DNA of 6,742 bases, taken from the NCBI GenBank assembly GCA_900552845.1, contig USBC01000098.1, positions 1-6,742 of the forward strand, written 5' to 3'. The position numbers and the translations under genes were made by a program. The notes beneath the pieces are model-generated. The model worked only from the letters and a program-made list of their open reading frames with translations. It was not told the DNA's origin and ran no database searches. The stretch is from an uncultured Oscillospiraceae bacterium. Lineage in GTDB: Bacteria; Bacillota; Clostridia; Oscillospirales; Ruminococcaceae. This document shows, one piece after another, positions 1 to 6,642 of this stretch. Within the stretch, counting starts at the first letter, position 1. Every line of letters begins with the position of its first letter.

Positions 1-6
1 TCTGCA

Positions 7-64
7 CACCACCTTACATCATCTTTATATTTATTATTATAGACTACATATCTATTATTGTCAA
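7..64 (-). promoter_or_regulatory. Perfect-consensus sigma-A promoter plus ribosome binding site, pointing out of the left edge
   Basis: Read on the minus strand, TTGACA (64..59) is followed by exactly 17 bases and then TATAAT (41..36): both hexamers match the consensus fully at optimal spacing. Transcription would start near base 29 and run leftward. In the resulting short leader lies AAGGTGGTG (15..7), one mismatch from the ideal AAGGAGGTG. This puts a start codon at or just beyond base 1, outside the window. The surrounding 1-90 is very AT-rich, unlike the genes. A short inverted repeat (ATAGA 39-43 / TCTAT 51-55) sits inside the promoter and could be an operator, but is too short to claim. 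The gene it drives is not visible here. Confidence 0.75.
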
Positions 65-170
65 TAAATAAAGACATTAAATACGGTCGCTGCCTGCGAT
101 TATCTCATGCTTCATTGTGTGCTGACCATCTTATGTGTCATTTCAGTTTGATGGTGATTAACTCCCGGCT

Positions 171-824
171 TTAGCCGCAGCGGGTGTCAAGCTCCCGTTG
201 CCGTGTCAGAATTGTTTGACAGATACGGTCTGCGATAAATCCGCGATCACGCTGCGCATAATAGCTCAACGGTTCCTCCAGCTCACGGGACAGCGCTTCT
301 TCCGTGAATTTCGGCATGTGAAGCTGCGGGCCGAACAGGTTCCGCGCATGGATCACTTGGCGGTTAAAGGTTGTGGTGAACGGCCGTGCTTTTGCAGAAC
401 GGATCAGCGCAGCGGGCTCTATGTCCATCGGCGCCATCTGCACATTGGAGAGAAGACCGGCACCGTTATCAAAGATGGGGCAATAGTCAAATCGATCGTT
501 CTTCTCCAGCACGGCGATATTATTTAAATGCCGATCATCATTCAGAAACAGGGCATCCACCTCAAAGAGCAGCGTCAGATACTGCGGAAACAGCTCAAGA
601 CCGGTGAGCGTTGCTGTTTCCTCGGCGAGATATGCGATCCGTTTTTTATCACTGGACAGATGCGGCAGGACGTCCTTCAATGGGCGGCCTTCTCTCCTGA
701 AAAGGTGGGACAGCGTGATGATAGCTTCCCCCGGCTGAAGGAAATCGGCGCTGGAGCATCGAGAGTGAAATCCTTGTTTACGAGAGAATTGCCAGAAAGC
801 TTTCTTATAACAGTCATGGCGACG
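171..824 (-). pseudogene. HipA-like kinase, C-terminal catalytic fragment (N-terminal half missing)
   Basis: The minus-strand frame is open from a TGA at 827..825 to the TAA at 173..171 (217 codons). Counting from the TTG codon at 680, it contains the HipA-type catalytic loop NDDRHLNN (residues 47-54; Asp49 the likely catalytic base, Asn54 a metal ligand) and the DFG-equivalent FDNGAG (70-75; Asp71 metal-binding). Upstream of that TTG the same frame still reads like the family (a CSSADFL then GEAIITL segment, about 757-708), so homology runs past the only plausible start. There is no in-frame ATG or GTG between 824 and 680. Relatives are full proteins of roughly 300 residues or more with an N-terminal ATP-binding half. 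That half is absent, cut off by the TGA. The C-lobe residues are intact, so the truncation is probably recent, or the fragment is used from TTG. HipA family members are Ser/Thr kinases, some acting as toxins; no HipB-like antitoxin gene is visible next to it. Confidence 0.65.
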
Positions 825-827
825 TCA

Positions 828-1170
828 GAGATCACAATATCGTTGGTCCTGCTCTTTATAACGCTGGTGTATGCAGGCCATAATGCACTTCTGATGCTTT
901 GCTTCAGGCGTATTGGAATTCCTTGTATGCTCTGCCGTAGGACGGGCCGATGGCACGGCCTTAGCCCGGGACCATACTCAGCGGCAGAAATGTACGCTGT
1001 TTAAGTACCCGGGAATCCCCTGGATTTATCCATGGGGAGTGTCAAGCACAGCTATATGCTTTGGAGATTTTTCAAAAATATCTCAAAACCATTTGGCAGA
1101 ATGGGGTGACGGTCTCACGATCTGGGCGTGTTGACTCCGATAGAAAAGCACGAGCTCGGTCTCACTGCAT
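828..1170. other. Spacer with no recognisable gene
   Basis: About 340 bases between the HipA-like fragment and the operon terminator. All minus-strand frames I translated here are broken by stops, and the plus-strand open frames give cysteine/arginine-rich sequence without family resemblance. It may contain the ruined N-terminal half of the HipA-like gene, but I could not recognise any of it. It holds an imperfect hairpin (CCCCTGGAT 1017-1025 / ATCCATGGGG 1028-1037, one bulged base), an imperfect palindrome around 1064-1084, two CCCGGG sites near 965 and 1007, and a 9-bp direct repeat listed separately. None has a U-tract that would make it a terminator. Confidence 0.5.
1110..1165. repeat. 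9-bp direct repeat CGGTCTCAC, two copies
   Basis: CGGTCTCAC occurs at 1110-1118 and again at 1157-1165, with start-to-start spacing of 47 bp. The second copy overlaps a perfect 8-bp palindrome CGAGCTCG (1151-1158) and ends just before the operon terminator. It could be a pair of protein-binding sites or chance; the intervening DNA does not look like a mobile element. Confidence 0.35.
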
Positions 1171-1202
1171 AAAAAGCGGCCAGCAGCGCACAGCTGCTGA
1201 CC
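1171..1202 (-). terminator. Rho-independent terminator of the TRAP/Tm-1 operon
   Basis: On the minus strand GGTCAGCAGC (1202..1193) pairs with GCTGCTGGCC (1187..1178) through ten pairs, one of them a U-G wobble, around a 5-base loop. GC and then a run of five T (1175..1171) follow. It lies about 95 bases after the stop codon of the TIM-barrel gene and before the HipA-like fragment, so it marks the end of the four-gene transcript. On the plus strand the hairpin is followed by A residues, so it would work in one direction only. Confidence 0.85.
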
Positions 1203-1296
1203 GAAAAAACTTTATGTTTTTTACTGTCCTCTTGACTGGGAGCGGTTTGTATCAATGTCCGCAGGGGTAATAAAATGCAAGGAGAACCGTAATGCT

Positions 1297-2139
1297 TTAT
1301 TTATGCACGCTCTTAAATTCCTGTACTGTCTGCCGAATTGCCCGTTCCACAGGAATTCGCTCTATGCTGGAGGCGCCGATGAAGCCCACCGCACAGGTCT
1401 TGCGGAATACCTGTTCAAAGTCCTTCGCACTTTCGATGGCGCCGCCGTGACACAGGGGAATGACCTCCGGATTGACCTCCAAGCCTGCCGTAAGCACCCG
1501 CTGTACCTTTTCGATAGCCTCCTCCAGCGTACAGGCGCAGCCTGCGCCGATATCTCCACCGGAGGTCAGCCCCGCATGCGCCGCAATAATATCTGCGCCT
1601 GCGGCCGCCATGGTGCGTGCATCTTCCTCGGTGTAAACATATCCGATGGTCAAAAAGCCCTTTTCATGTGCCAATTGCAGCATAGCGGCTTCTCTTTCGT
1701 ATCCCAGGCCGACACTTTCAATCTCCTCGCGGAATTTGCCGGTAAACTTGCCCACCGTAGGGTAGTTGATGATCCCGGAAAATCCGATCTCCGCCAGCTC
1801 ATCCAAAAAACGATCCATATCACGGGTGGGGTCTATCCCGAACACGCCGGCTGCTACCGGCATTTTATGCGCCACCGGCAGGATCAGATCCCGTCCCATT
1901 TCGTACACAATTCGGTTCGCATCACCTACCGGCAGATTGCCGATAATGGAGCTGTGCCCATTGATGCGGAAGTAACCGGAATTGTACACCACCGCCATAT
2001 CAGTGCCGGCGCTTTCCAGCACCCTGCCTACGATGCCAGCGCCCGCCCCGCTGATGATAACAGGAACGCCCGTTTTTATCTCGGCCCGCATTTTATTCAG
2101 CGTCTCCTCACGGGAAACTCTGCATTGCACCTGTTTCAT
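1297..2139 (-). CDS. Phosphoenolpyruvate hydrolase family TIM-barrel protein (Tm-1 C-terminal-domain type)
   Basis: A complete 280-residue soluble protein, the usual length for the family, with no signal peptide. It reads as a (beta/alpha)8 barrel: an early glycine-rich turn GAGAGIVG (31-38), ATDMAVVYNSG-like strand end with YNSG at 52-55, PVAAGVFGIDP (94-104), GFSGIINYPTVG (119-130), AAHAGLTSGGDIGA (186-199), LCHGGAI (229-235) and a closing GASSIERIPVERAI (255-268). These are hallmarks of the PEP-hydrolase/TIM-barrel signal-transduction family, related to the isocitrate lyase/PEP mutase type of barrel. The family name comes from annotation; hydrolysis of phosphoenolpyruvate by this protein is not shown by the sequence. 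ATG at 2139 follows GAAAGG about 10 bases upstream and starts 21 bases after the stop of the UPF0261 gene. In plants and fungi this domain is fused behind a UPF0261 domain (tomato Tm-1), so the two products here probably act together on the same small molecule. Family assignment is firm; reaction unknown. Confidence 0.9.
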   Translation of the reverse strand: MKQVQCRVSREETLNKMRAEIKTGVPVIISGAGAGIVGRVLESAGTDMAVVYNSGYFRINGHSSIIGNLPVGDANRIVYEMGRDLILPVAHKMPVAAGVFGIDPTRDMDRFLDELAEIGFSGIINYPTVGKFTGKFREEIESVGLGYEREAAMLQLAHEKGFLTIGYVYTEEDARTMAAAGADIIAAHAGLTSGGDIGAGCACTLEEAIEKVQRVLTAGLEVNPEVIPLCHGGAIESAKDFEQVFRKTCAVGFIGASSIERIPVERAIRQTVQEFKSVHK

Positions 2140-2160
2140 ATTTTTATGCCCTTTCTCTAT

Positions 2161-3408
2161 TTATCCGTGAATGACCGACTGCCAGTTGACCATCGACATC
2201 AGCTGCTTGACAAGCAGCTCCGCAAACTCCTTATCGTTGATATGATGGTCACTGCAGATTACCGGGACATTCTCCGGCATACTGCTGACCAGCTCGTAGG
2301 TAAAGGCAGCATCGATCTTCGGGTCGTAAAATACATTCCCGGCCTTGTCCACCTCACTGAAGCCGCGTGTCGGAACGATGACCTTGGTATTTCCTTTGCT
2401 GTCCTTCAGACGGTCGGCAAAGAGCCTTGCTAACTGCTTTACCTCTTTTTCATTGGCACGCAGCTTCAGCAGACTGCTGTTATTATGATAATACTTGATG
2501 TGATCTTTCTGCTCCGGCTTCAGGTGCTCCTCAGGGCCGATATTGATCATATCCGTCGCACCCGGCACCACAATATAGGGAATCCCTTTTTTGACGGCGG
2601 TACGCAGTCGCTGCGGTCCCACCACATAGGCACCGCCGGCGATCTCATCAATGAGCTCGGTGGTGGTGATATCCAGCACTCCGCAGAAGAAATCCTCCTC
2701 AATCATCTTTTCCATGATCTTTCCGCCGGAAACACCGCGCGCATGGAAAATCAGTATTTCGTAGCCCATCTCCTCCAGTAGCTCTCGGCACCGCTGTACG
2801 CAGGGTGTCGTTACCCCAAAACAGGTGATTGCGATGCTCTTTTTCCCGTCTTTCGCCAGCTTTGGCATCCGTGCCATGCAGTCGATGATACGGGCGGCCT
2901 CGGTAAGGATATGAACGCTCATGAAATTGAGGCTTTGAACATCCACCACCGAGTTAATGAGCAGAATGTCCTGTCCCTGCACATAGGGCAGGGTATTGCC
3001 GCTTGCCATGGTCCCCACTACAACCTTGGGAATCCCCAAAGGGAGCTGCTGCATGGCGCCCGTGGCAATGGTGGTGCCTCCGCTGCCACCCAGCGAAATG
3101 ATCCCGTCCAGCCTGCCCTCCCGCAGCAGGCGGCGGGTCAGCGTGGTAAGTCCGGTAATCATGTATTTGCTTGCTTCGCTGCGCAGCAGTGTCTGCTGTA
3201 TGGTGGAAAAGGGAACCGAGGCTGCCTCTGCCACCTGCTCCTGCGTATAATCAATGGGGTAGCCCTTTTCGGTTTCACGCAGCGCCACATCGATGATGTA
3301 GGCACGGTTGCCGCAGGCCTCTATCTGCCGCTTCAGGTACATTGCTTCTTCCCCTTTGGTGTCCATTGTCGCACAGATATAGATATTTTTCGGCTGTTTC
3401 TCGCTCAT
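2161..3408 (-). CDS. Tm-1-like ATP-binding domain protein (UPF0261 family)
   Basis: A complete 415-residue cytoplasmic protein, typical length for UPF0261. The N-terminal Rossmann-like half opens with IYICATMDTKGEE (9-21) and carries the glycine-rich ISLGGSGGTTIATGAM (104-119) followed by IPKVVVGTMASG (126-137), the nucleotide-binding region of this family. The C-terminal half has ITCFGVTTPCV (194-204), FHARGVSGGKIME (221-233), DITTTELIDEIAGG (246-259), VPGATDM (281-287), a YHNNSS segment (307-312) and PTRGFSEVD (346-354). The tomato homologue Tm-1 blocks tomato mosaic virus replication, but the ancestral bacterial role is unknown and presumably metabolic. Its ATG (3408..3406) overlaps the TGA of the permease gene as ATGA, with AAAGGAAG upstream, so translation is probably coupled. 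The TIM-barrel partner gene follows directly. Family is certain; substrate and reaction are not. Confidence 0.93.
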   Translation of the reverse strand: MSEKQPKNIYICATMDTKGEEAMYLKRQIEACGNRAYIIDVALRETEKGYPIDYTQEQVAEAASVPFSTIQQTLLRSEASKYMITGLTTLTRRLLREGRLDGIISLGGSGGTTIATGAMQQLPLGIPKVVVGTMASGNTLPYVQGQDILLINSVVDVQSLNFMSVHILTEAARIIDCMARMPKLAKDGKKSIAITCFGVTTPCVQRCRELLEEMGYEILIFHARGVSGGKIMEKMIEEDFFCGVLDITTTELIDEIAGGAYVVGPQRLRTAVKKGIPYIVVPGATDMINIGPEEHLKPEQKDHIKYYHNNSSLLKLRANEKEVKQLARLFADRLKDSKGNTKVIVPTRGFSEVDKAGNVFYDPKIDAAFTYELVSSMPENVPVICSDHHINDKEFAELLVKQLMSMVNWQSVIHG

Positions 3409-5333
3409 GTCGTCACTTCCTTTGCTGTTTCCTTTTTACGGCGGGCAAGGTGCAGGATCACCACTGCCACGGTCAGCGCCAGCCCTGCGAAGTCCAGTAT
3501 CTCGATGGGGATGATGCAGCCAATGCAAGCCAGTCCGGAAAGGATCCGCTCGGACACAGACAGCTTGATGAGGAAGAAGTTTTCACAGGCAATGATAAAG
3601 GTGAACAGGAACACCAGCACCATCAGCGTTGCCCATGCCCAGCTGCCTACCGTTCCCAACCCAAACAGAATGGCAGGGCGGAACAGGAACATAAAGGGCA
3701 GCACAAATCCTGCAATTGCCAACCGCAGCGATATCCAACAGGTCTTCATAAAGTCCGCCTTTGCCATGCCGCTTGCCACCAGGCAGCCGATGGCCACCGG
3801 CGGGGTCAGGGCGCTCATTTCGCCATAATAGAACACGAAGAAGTGCGCAGCAAGAAGCGGGACGCCAAAGGTGGTAAGCGCCGGTGCACCCAGCAGTGCG
3901 CACAAAACATAGGCAGGGGCGGCGGGCATTCCCATCCCGAAGATCAGGCAGCTGATCGCTACGAAAATACCCAGCAGGAACAGGTTATGCCCTGCCGATG
4001 CGGTAACAAACTGTGAGATCTTGGAGGGCAGGCCGGTTGCGGTCAGGATCTGCACCACAACACCCATGACGCCCAGCACCACGGAGATGGAGGCGCAGGT
4101 TTTTGCACCCTCTTGGAAGCCCTTGATCACCTTGGTAATGAAATTCTTGAGCGATTGCAAAATCGGCATACCGCGCTTAAACTGCTTTACCAAGCCCACC
4201 ACCATCATGGTGATGATGGCAAAGAACAGGGAAAGCTGTGCCGAATAATTCTTAATGAGGAAAATAACCAGCACGACCAACGGAATAATATAAACAAGGA
4301 ACTCGCCGATGGCTTCCTTGAACTTGGGCAGGGTGTCATCTACGACCTTTTCATCGCCCAGCTTAATCGCCTTGATGTAGACCGAAAGGGAGATGCCGAG
4401 ATAGTACAGCAGCGCGGGCGTAATCCCCAGCACCACAATGGTGATGTAAGGGGTATTGGTCCAGCTGGCAATGATAAATGCGGCTGCATTCATAACGGGT
4501 GGCAGAATGGCGCCGCCGGTGGAGGCAGATGCCTCACACGCCGCTGCGAATTCCGGTGGGTAGCCGCGCTTTTTCATGAGTGGAATGGAGATGGAGCCGG
4601 TCATGGAGATATTCGCCGCTACGCTGCCCGTTACCGAGCCGATAAGCCCCGAGGAGATGACTGCGACCTGCGCACCGCCGGAGCGCACCTTACCGCTGGC
4701 GCTCATTGCCACATTCATGATGCTTTGCAGCGCACCGAAGGCGCTCATCATACCCGCAAACAGCGAGAACAGGATAATGGTATTGGCGGTAATCTGCCCC
4801 AGCATGCCGAATACGCCGGTGAAGTTGGTGGTGGAGTAGGTGATCAGGCGCTTGATACTGAGCCCACCATGCCACAAAAAGCCCGGCAGATGCGGCCCGA
4901 AGTAGCCGTAAGCCAGCATGACGACCACGATGATAGGAATGACCTTACCCCACGCCATATAGGTGGCAATGAGAAATACCAGCAGATAAATAGCGCCAGA
5001 GACGATCTGTCCCGTGGTGTAGTTGCCCATTGCCTCCAGGTACTGGTCGTGGTGGGCATAAATGAATATGGTATCTGCCAGTATTGCAACTGCGCAGATC
5101 ACGCACAGAATATTTTTGAACTTGCTTTTGGTATTGGCTGCCGGTATGCGCAGTGTCGTTAAAAACAAAATCAAAAAGCAGCCTAAAAAGTGGATCATGA
5201 TATGCCGGTAAGAGCTGACGATAGTAAGTCTTGCCGCCAAGAAGTGATAGATACCCAGTGCCGCCGCTATCACGGCGATGAGCGTATCTATGGTCTTCAC
5301 CAGACAGCTTTTCCCTCCAATGGTGCTTTCCAT
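3405..5333 (-). CDS. TAXI-type TRAP transporter permease, fused 4TM/12TM protein
   Basis: A 642-residue polytopic membrane protein in which the small (DctQ-like) and large (DctM-like) TRAP subunits are fused, the form that accompanies TAXI binding proteins. The N-terminal part has about five hydrophobic segments (roughly 14-35, 43-60, 73-93, 108-128, 130-146). The large domain shows the transport-core signatures: GSVTGSVAANISMTG (232-246), EASASTGGAILPPVMNAAAF (267-286, first hairpin/substrate site), GMGMPAAPAY (466-475) and AAHFFVFYYGEMSALTPPVA (495-514, second hairpin). Relatives use a Na+ or H+ gradient to import small organic anions delivered by the binding protein. ATG 5333 is preceded by AAGGGGAGG (5348..5340), confirming the start. 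The gene lies 95 bases after the binding-protein gene, with a stem-loop between, and overlaps the UPF0261 gene by 4 bp at its end. The C-terminal tail (about 560-642) holds two or three further hydrophobic helices and ends in a basic cytoplasmic stretch ARRKKE. Confidence 0.95.
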   Translation of the reverse strand: MESTIGGKSCLVKTIDTLIAVIAAALGIYHFLAARLTIVSSYRHIMIHFLGCFLILFLTTLRIPAANTKSKFKNILCVICAVAILADTIFIYAHHDQYLEAMGNYTTGQIVSGAIYLLVFLIATYMAWGKVIPIIVVVMLAYGYFGPHLPGFLWHGGLSIKRLITYSTTNFTGVFGMLGQITANTIILFSLFAGMMSAFGALQSIMNVAMSASGKVRSGGAQVAVISSGLIGSVTGSVAANISMTGSISIPLMKKRGYPPEFAAACEASASTGGAILPPVMNAAAFIIASWTNTPYITIVVLGITPALLYYLGISLSVYIKAIKLGDEKVVDDTLPKFKEAIGEFLVYIIPLVVLVIFLIKNYSAQLSLFFAIITMMVVGLVKQFKRGMPILQSLKNFITKVIKGFQEGAKTCASISVVLGVMGVVVQILTATGLPSKISQFVTASAGHNLFLLGIFVAISCLIFGMGMPAAPAYVLCALLGAPALTTFGVPLLAAHFFVFYYGEMSALTPPVAIGCLVASGMAKADFMKTCWISLRLAIAGFVLPFMFLFRPAILFGLGTVGSWAWATLMVLVFLFTFIIACENFFLIKLSVSERILSGLACIGCIIPIEILDFAGLALTVAVVILHLARRKKETAKEVTT

Positions 5334-5380
5334 GGCTTACCTCCCCTTATAGTTCTATTGCGTTCTTCAAGTCTATGAAT

Positions 5381-5410
5381 TGTCCCTGCCCCGAGATCAG
5401 AGCAGGGACA
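5381..5410 (-). promoter_or_regulatory. Intercistronic stem-loop between binding-protein and permease genes
   Basis: A perfect 9-bp inverted repeat, TGTCCCTGC (5381-5389) and GCAGGGACA (5402-5410), with a 12-base loop, fills the gap between the stop of the binding-protein gene and the ribosome binding site of the permease. On the transcribed (minus) strand it is followed by ATTCATAG, with no U-tract, so it is not a standard terminator. In transporter operons such hairpins often protect the upstream message from 3' decay or cause partial attenuation, giving more binding protein than permease. That role is inferred here. Confidence 0.65.
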
Positions 5411-5428
5411 TGGCTGTTTTTCGCGGCT

Positions 5429-6454
5429 TTATTCGCCGTATACGGTGAAGGTGTCGTCCCACAAGCCGGCTTCCTTCAGGGCCCGTGCGGCACCCGGGTG
5501 GAACGGGATGGAGGGAACGCACACGCTGGTGAGATAGTCCTTGAGCACCTTGAGGTCCTGGGAGATATTGCCCAGTGCATCAATGTTATCGATACAGGTC
5601 TTTACAAAGGTATAAACGGCTTCCTCGCTGACATTGGCACCGAAAACGCACACGCCGGAATTACGGGCGGCATAACGCACTTCTCCCTCCGGGATAGAGG
5701 CATCGTTGGCGTTGGTCATTGCCTGATAGGCAATACCGTCATTGGCGGCGTGCAGCTTCTCGCCTACCTCCTCACTCATCGGCAGGATGACGAGATCACG
5801 GGTGGTGCACAGCTCAATGATGCCGGAAGCGGGAATCCCGTTGGACCAGCTGCCGCATGCGGCATCCACACGACCGTCCTTCAGCGCCTCCCATGCATCG
5901 CTCCAACCAAAGTACTCGATGTTGACCTTGCCGGTCAGCCCGTAGCAGTCAAACAGGATCTTCATGACCTCGGCGGAGGCGGAGCCCTGCTGCGGGAACG
6001 CTACGGTTTTGCCCTCCAGCTCCTCGTAGGAGGTGATGCCCTTATCAGCAGTGGTGATGATGGGCAGCATCCAGGAGACAAAGCCGAATGCCTGGCACAT
6101 GGATTCCATGGGAATGGAGGAGGTAAAGGGCGCCTCACCGTTCAGTGCCTGAATGAGATTGATAGTGCCGGCATAACCGCCCTCCAGCTCGCCGCTGTTG
6201 ATGAGATTGATGATCTCCACAGCGCCGGTGGTCACAACGGTCGAGGTCTTCATATCGGTTTTCTGGTTCACTATGGCCGACATCGCCTCTAGTGCGGTAT
6301 TGGCGGTTCCGCCTACGGCATCGGTACCGAGGCGCAGCACATACCCTTTGGTTGGGGAATCGTTATTATCGTTTTGAGTTTTGTTATCACCGCAGCCCAC
6401 CAGAACGGTACACAGCATCATGATGGCCAGCAGCAGTGCTATGGTCTTTTTCAT
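5429..6454 (-). CDS. TAXI family TRAP transporter solute-binding lipoprotein
   Basis: A complete 341-residue extracytoplasmic binding protein. It begins with a lipoprotein signal peptide: MKK, a hydrophobic core, then the lipobox LVGC with lipidated Cys21, followed by an Asn/Asp-rich flexible linker (22-37). The mature protein has TAXI features: LRLGTDAVGGTANTALEAMS at 40-59 (the G..G(T/S) substrate-loop region), a central FPQQGSAS (153-160) typical of the second domain's substrate contacts, and the C-terminal PSIPFHPGAARALKEAGLW (314-332), matching the family's P.HPGA..Y..E.G ending. It captures a small organic anion outside the membrane and delivers it to the fused permease. TAXI proteins whose ligands are known bind compounds such as glutamate or related acids; this ligand is unknown. 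ATG 6454 is chosen over an in-frame GTG at 6472, because AAGGAGG lies inside the longer version, 8 bases before the ATG, and only the short form begins as a clean signal peptide. It is the first gene of the operon. Confidence 0.95.
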   Translation of the reverse strand: MKKTIALLLAIMMLCTVLVGCGDNKTQNDNNDSPTKGYVLRLGTDAVGGTANTALEAMSAIVNQKTDMKTSTVVTTGAVEIINLINSGELEGGYAGTINLIQALNGEAPFTSSIPMESMCQAFGFVSWMLPIITTADKGITSYEELEGKTVAFPQQGSASAEVMKILFDCYGLTGKVNIEYFGWSDAWEALKDGRVDAACGSWSNGIPASGIIELCTTRDLVILPMSEEVGEKLHAANDGIAYQAMTNANDASIPEGEVRYAARNSGVCVFGANVSEEAVYTFVKTCIDNIDALGNISQDLKVLKDYLTSVCVPSIPFHPGAARALKEAGLWDDTFTVYGE

Positions 6455-6462
6455 TCTCTGTT

Positions 6463-6469
6463 CCTCCTT
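6463..6469 (-). promoter_or_regulatory. Ribosome binding site of the binding-protein gene
   Basis: AAGGAGG on the minus strand (6469..6463), 8 bases before the ATG at 6454. It fixes the start and rules out the upstream GTG at 6472. Confidence 0.9.
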
Positions 6470-6497
6470 CACATGTTCTTTTTGTTTGGGTTGTTTT

Positions 6498-6507
6498 ACG
6501 GATCCGT
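6498..6507. promoter_or_regulatory. 10-bp perfect palindrome ACGGATCCGT in the operon leader
   Basis: ACGGATCCGT reads the same on both strands. It lies in the untranslated leader, about 45 bases before the binding-protein ATG and just downstream of the transcription start expected from the candidate promoter at 6520-6548. That is a usual place for a repressor site, but no regulator gene is in view and the palindrome could be chance. Confidence 0.35.
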
Positions 6508-6519
6508 TCTTGCAACTTC

Positions 6520-6548
6520 ATGTTAGTGGGCATTGGGCAGAAAATCAA
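6520..6548 (-). promoter_or_regulatory. Candidate sigma-A promoter of the TRAP/Tm-1 operon
   Basis: On the minus strand TTGATT (6548..6543) and TAACAT (6525..6520) are 17 bases apart, each matching the consensus at four of six positions. The start would be near 6513, giving a leader of about 60 bases. Weak hexamers would fit an activated or regulated operon. Other AT-rich combinations further upstream (for example TATATT near 6590) lack a well-spaced partner. Confidence 0.35.
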
Positions 6549-6601
6549 GCACTTTTTGTCATGTTGCACAAACTTCCGCTTTATCAATATATAAAACGAC
6601 A

Positions 6602-6642
6602 CATTTTACCCCATTTTAACGAAAGATTTTTCAATCTATTCG
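6602..6642. promoter_or_regulatory. Tandem CATTTTA repeats and adjoining dyad upstream of the operon
   Basis: CATTTTA occurs at 6602-6608 and 6612-6618, exactly 10 bp apart (one helical turn), and a shorter CATTTT copy is at 6644-6649. Beside them is a dyad, CGAAAGATT (6620-6628) and AATCTATTCG (6633-6642), complementary apart from one extra base. The cluster is 55-95 bp upstream of the candidate -35, where an activator would bind. No other gene or structure is visible in 6549-6742. Confidence 0.3.

Noticed and set aside
528..1004. Plus-strand open frame (158 codons) over the HipA-like fragment and spacer
   Set aside because: Antisense to the kinase C-lobe for much of its length; the remainder has no family signature and no convincing start.
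1017..1037. Hairpin CCCCTGGAT / ATCCATGGGG as a terminator
   Set aside because: It has a bulge and no T-run on either strand; the hairpin at 1178-1202 is the convincing terminator.
1040..1045. TTGACA on the minus strand as a promoter for the HipA-like fragment
   Set aside because: At 16-18 bases downstream there is only a C/G-rich sequence (around CAGGGG), with nothing like a -10 box.
1064..1084. GAGATTTTT / AAAAATATCTC palindrome as an operator
   Set aside because: The arms differ by a two-base insertion and the sequence is low-complexity A/T, so chance is a sufficient explanation.
1255..2433. Long plus-strand open frame (392 codons)
   Set aside because: It lies antisense to the TIM-barrel and UPF0261 genes, whose family motifs are unmistakable. 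Its translation is His/Arg-rich with no family resemblance, and it has no proper ribosome binding site.
4113..5162. Plus-strand open frame (349 codons) within the permease gene
   Set aside because: Antisense to a clear TRAP permease; the product is His/Asp/Gln/Arg-rich and resembles no protein. It reflects codon bias on the real strand.
5375..6292. Plus-strand open frame (305 codons) opposite the binding-protein gene
   Set aside because: Antisense shadow of the TAXI binding-protein gene, with no ribosome binding site or recognisable domain.
5429..6472. Longer binding protein starting at GTG 6472
   Set aside because: The ribosome binding site AAGGAGG falls inside the extension, and the extension would put an acidic stretch ahead of the lipoprotein signal peptide.
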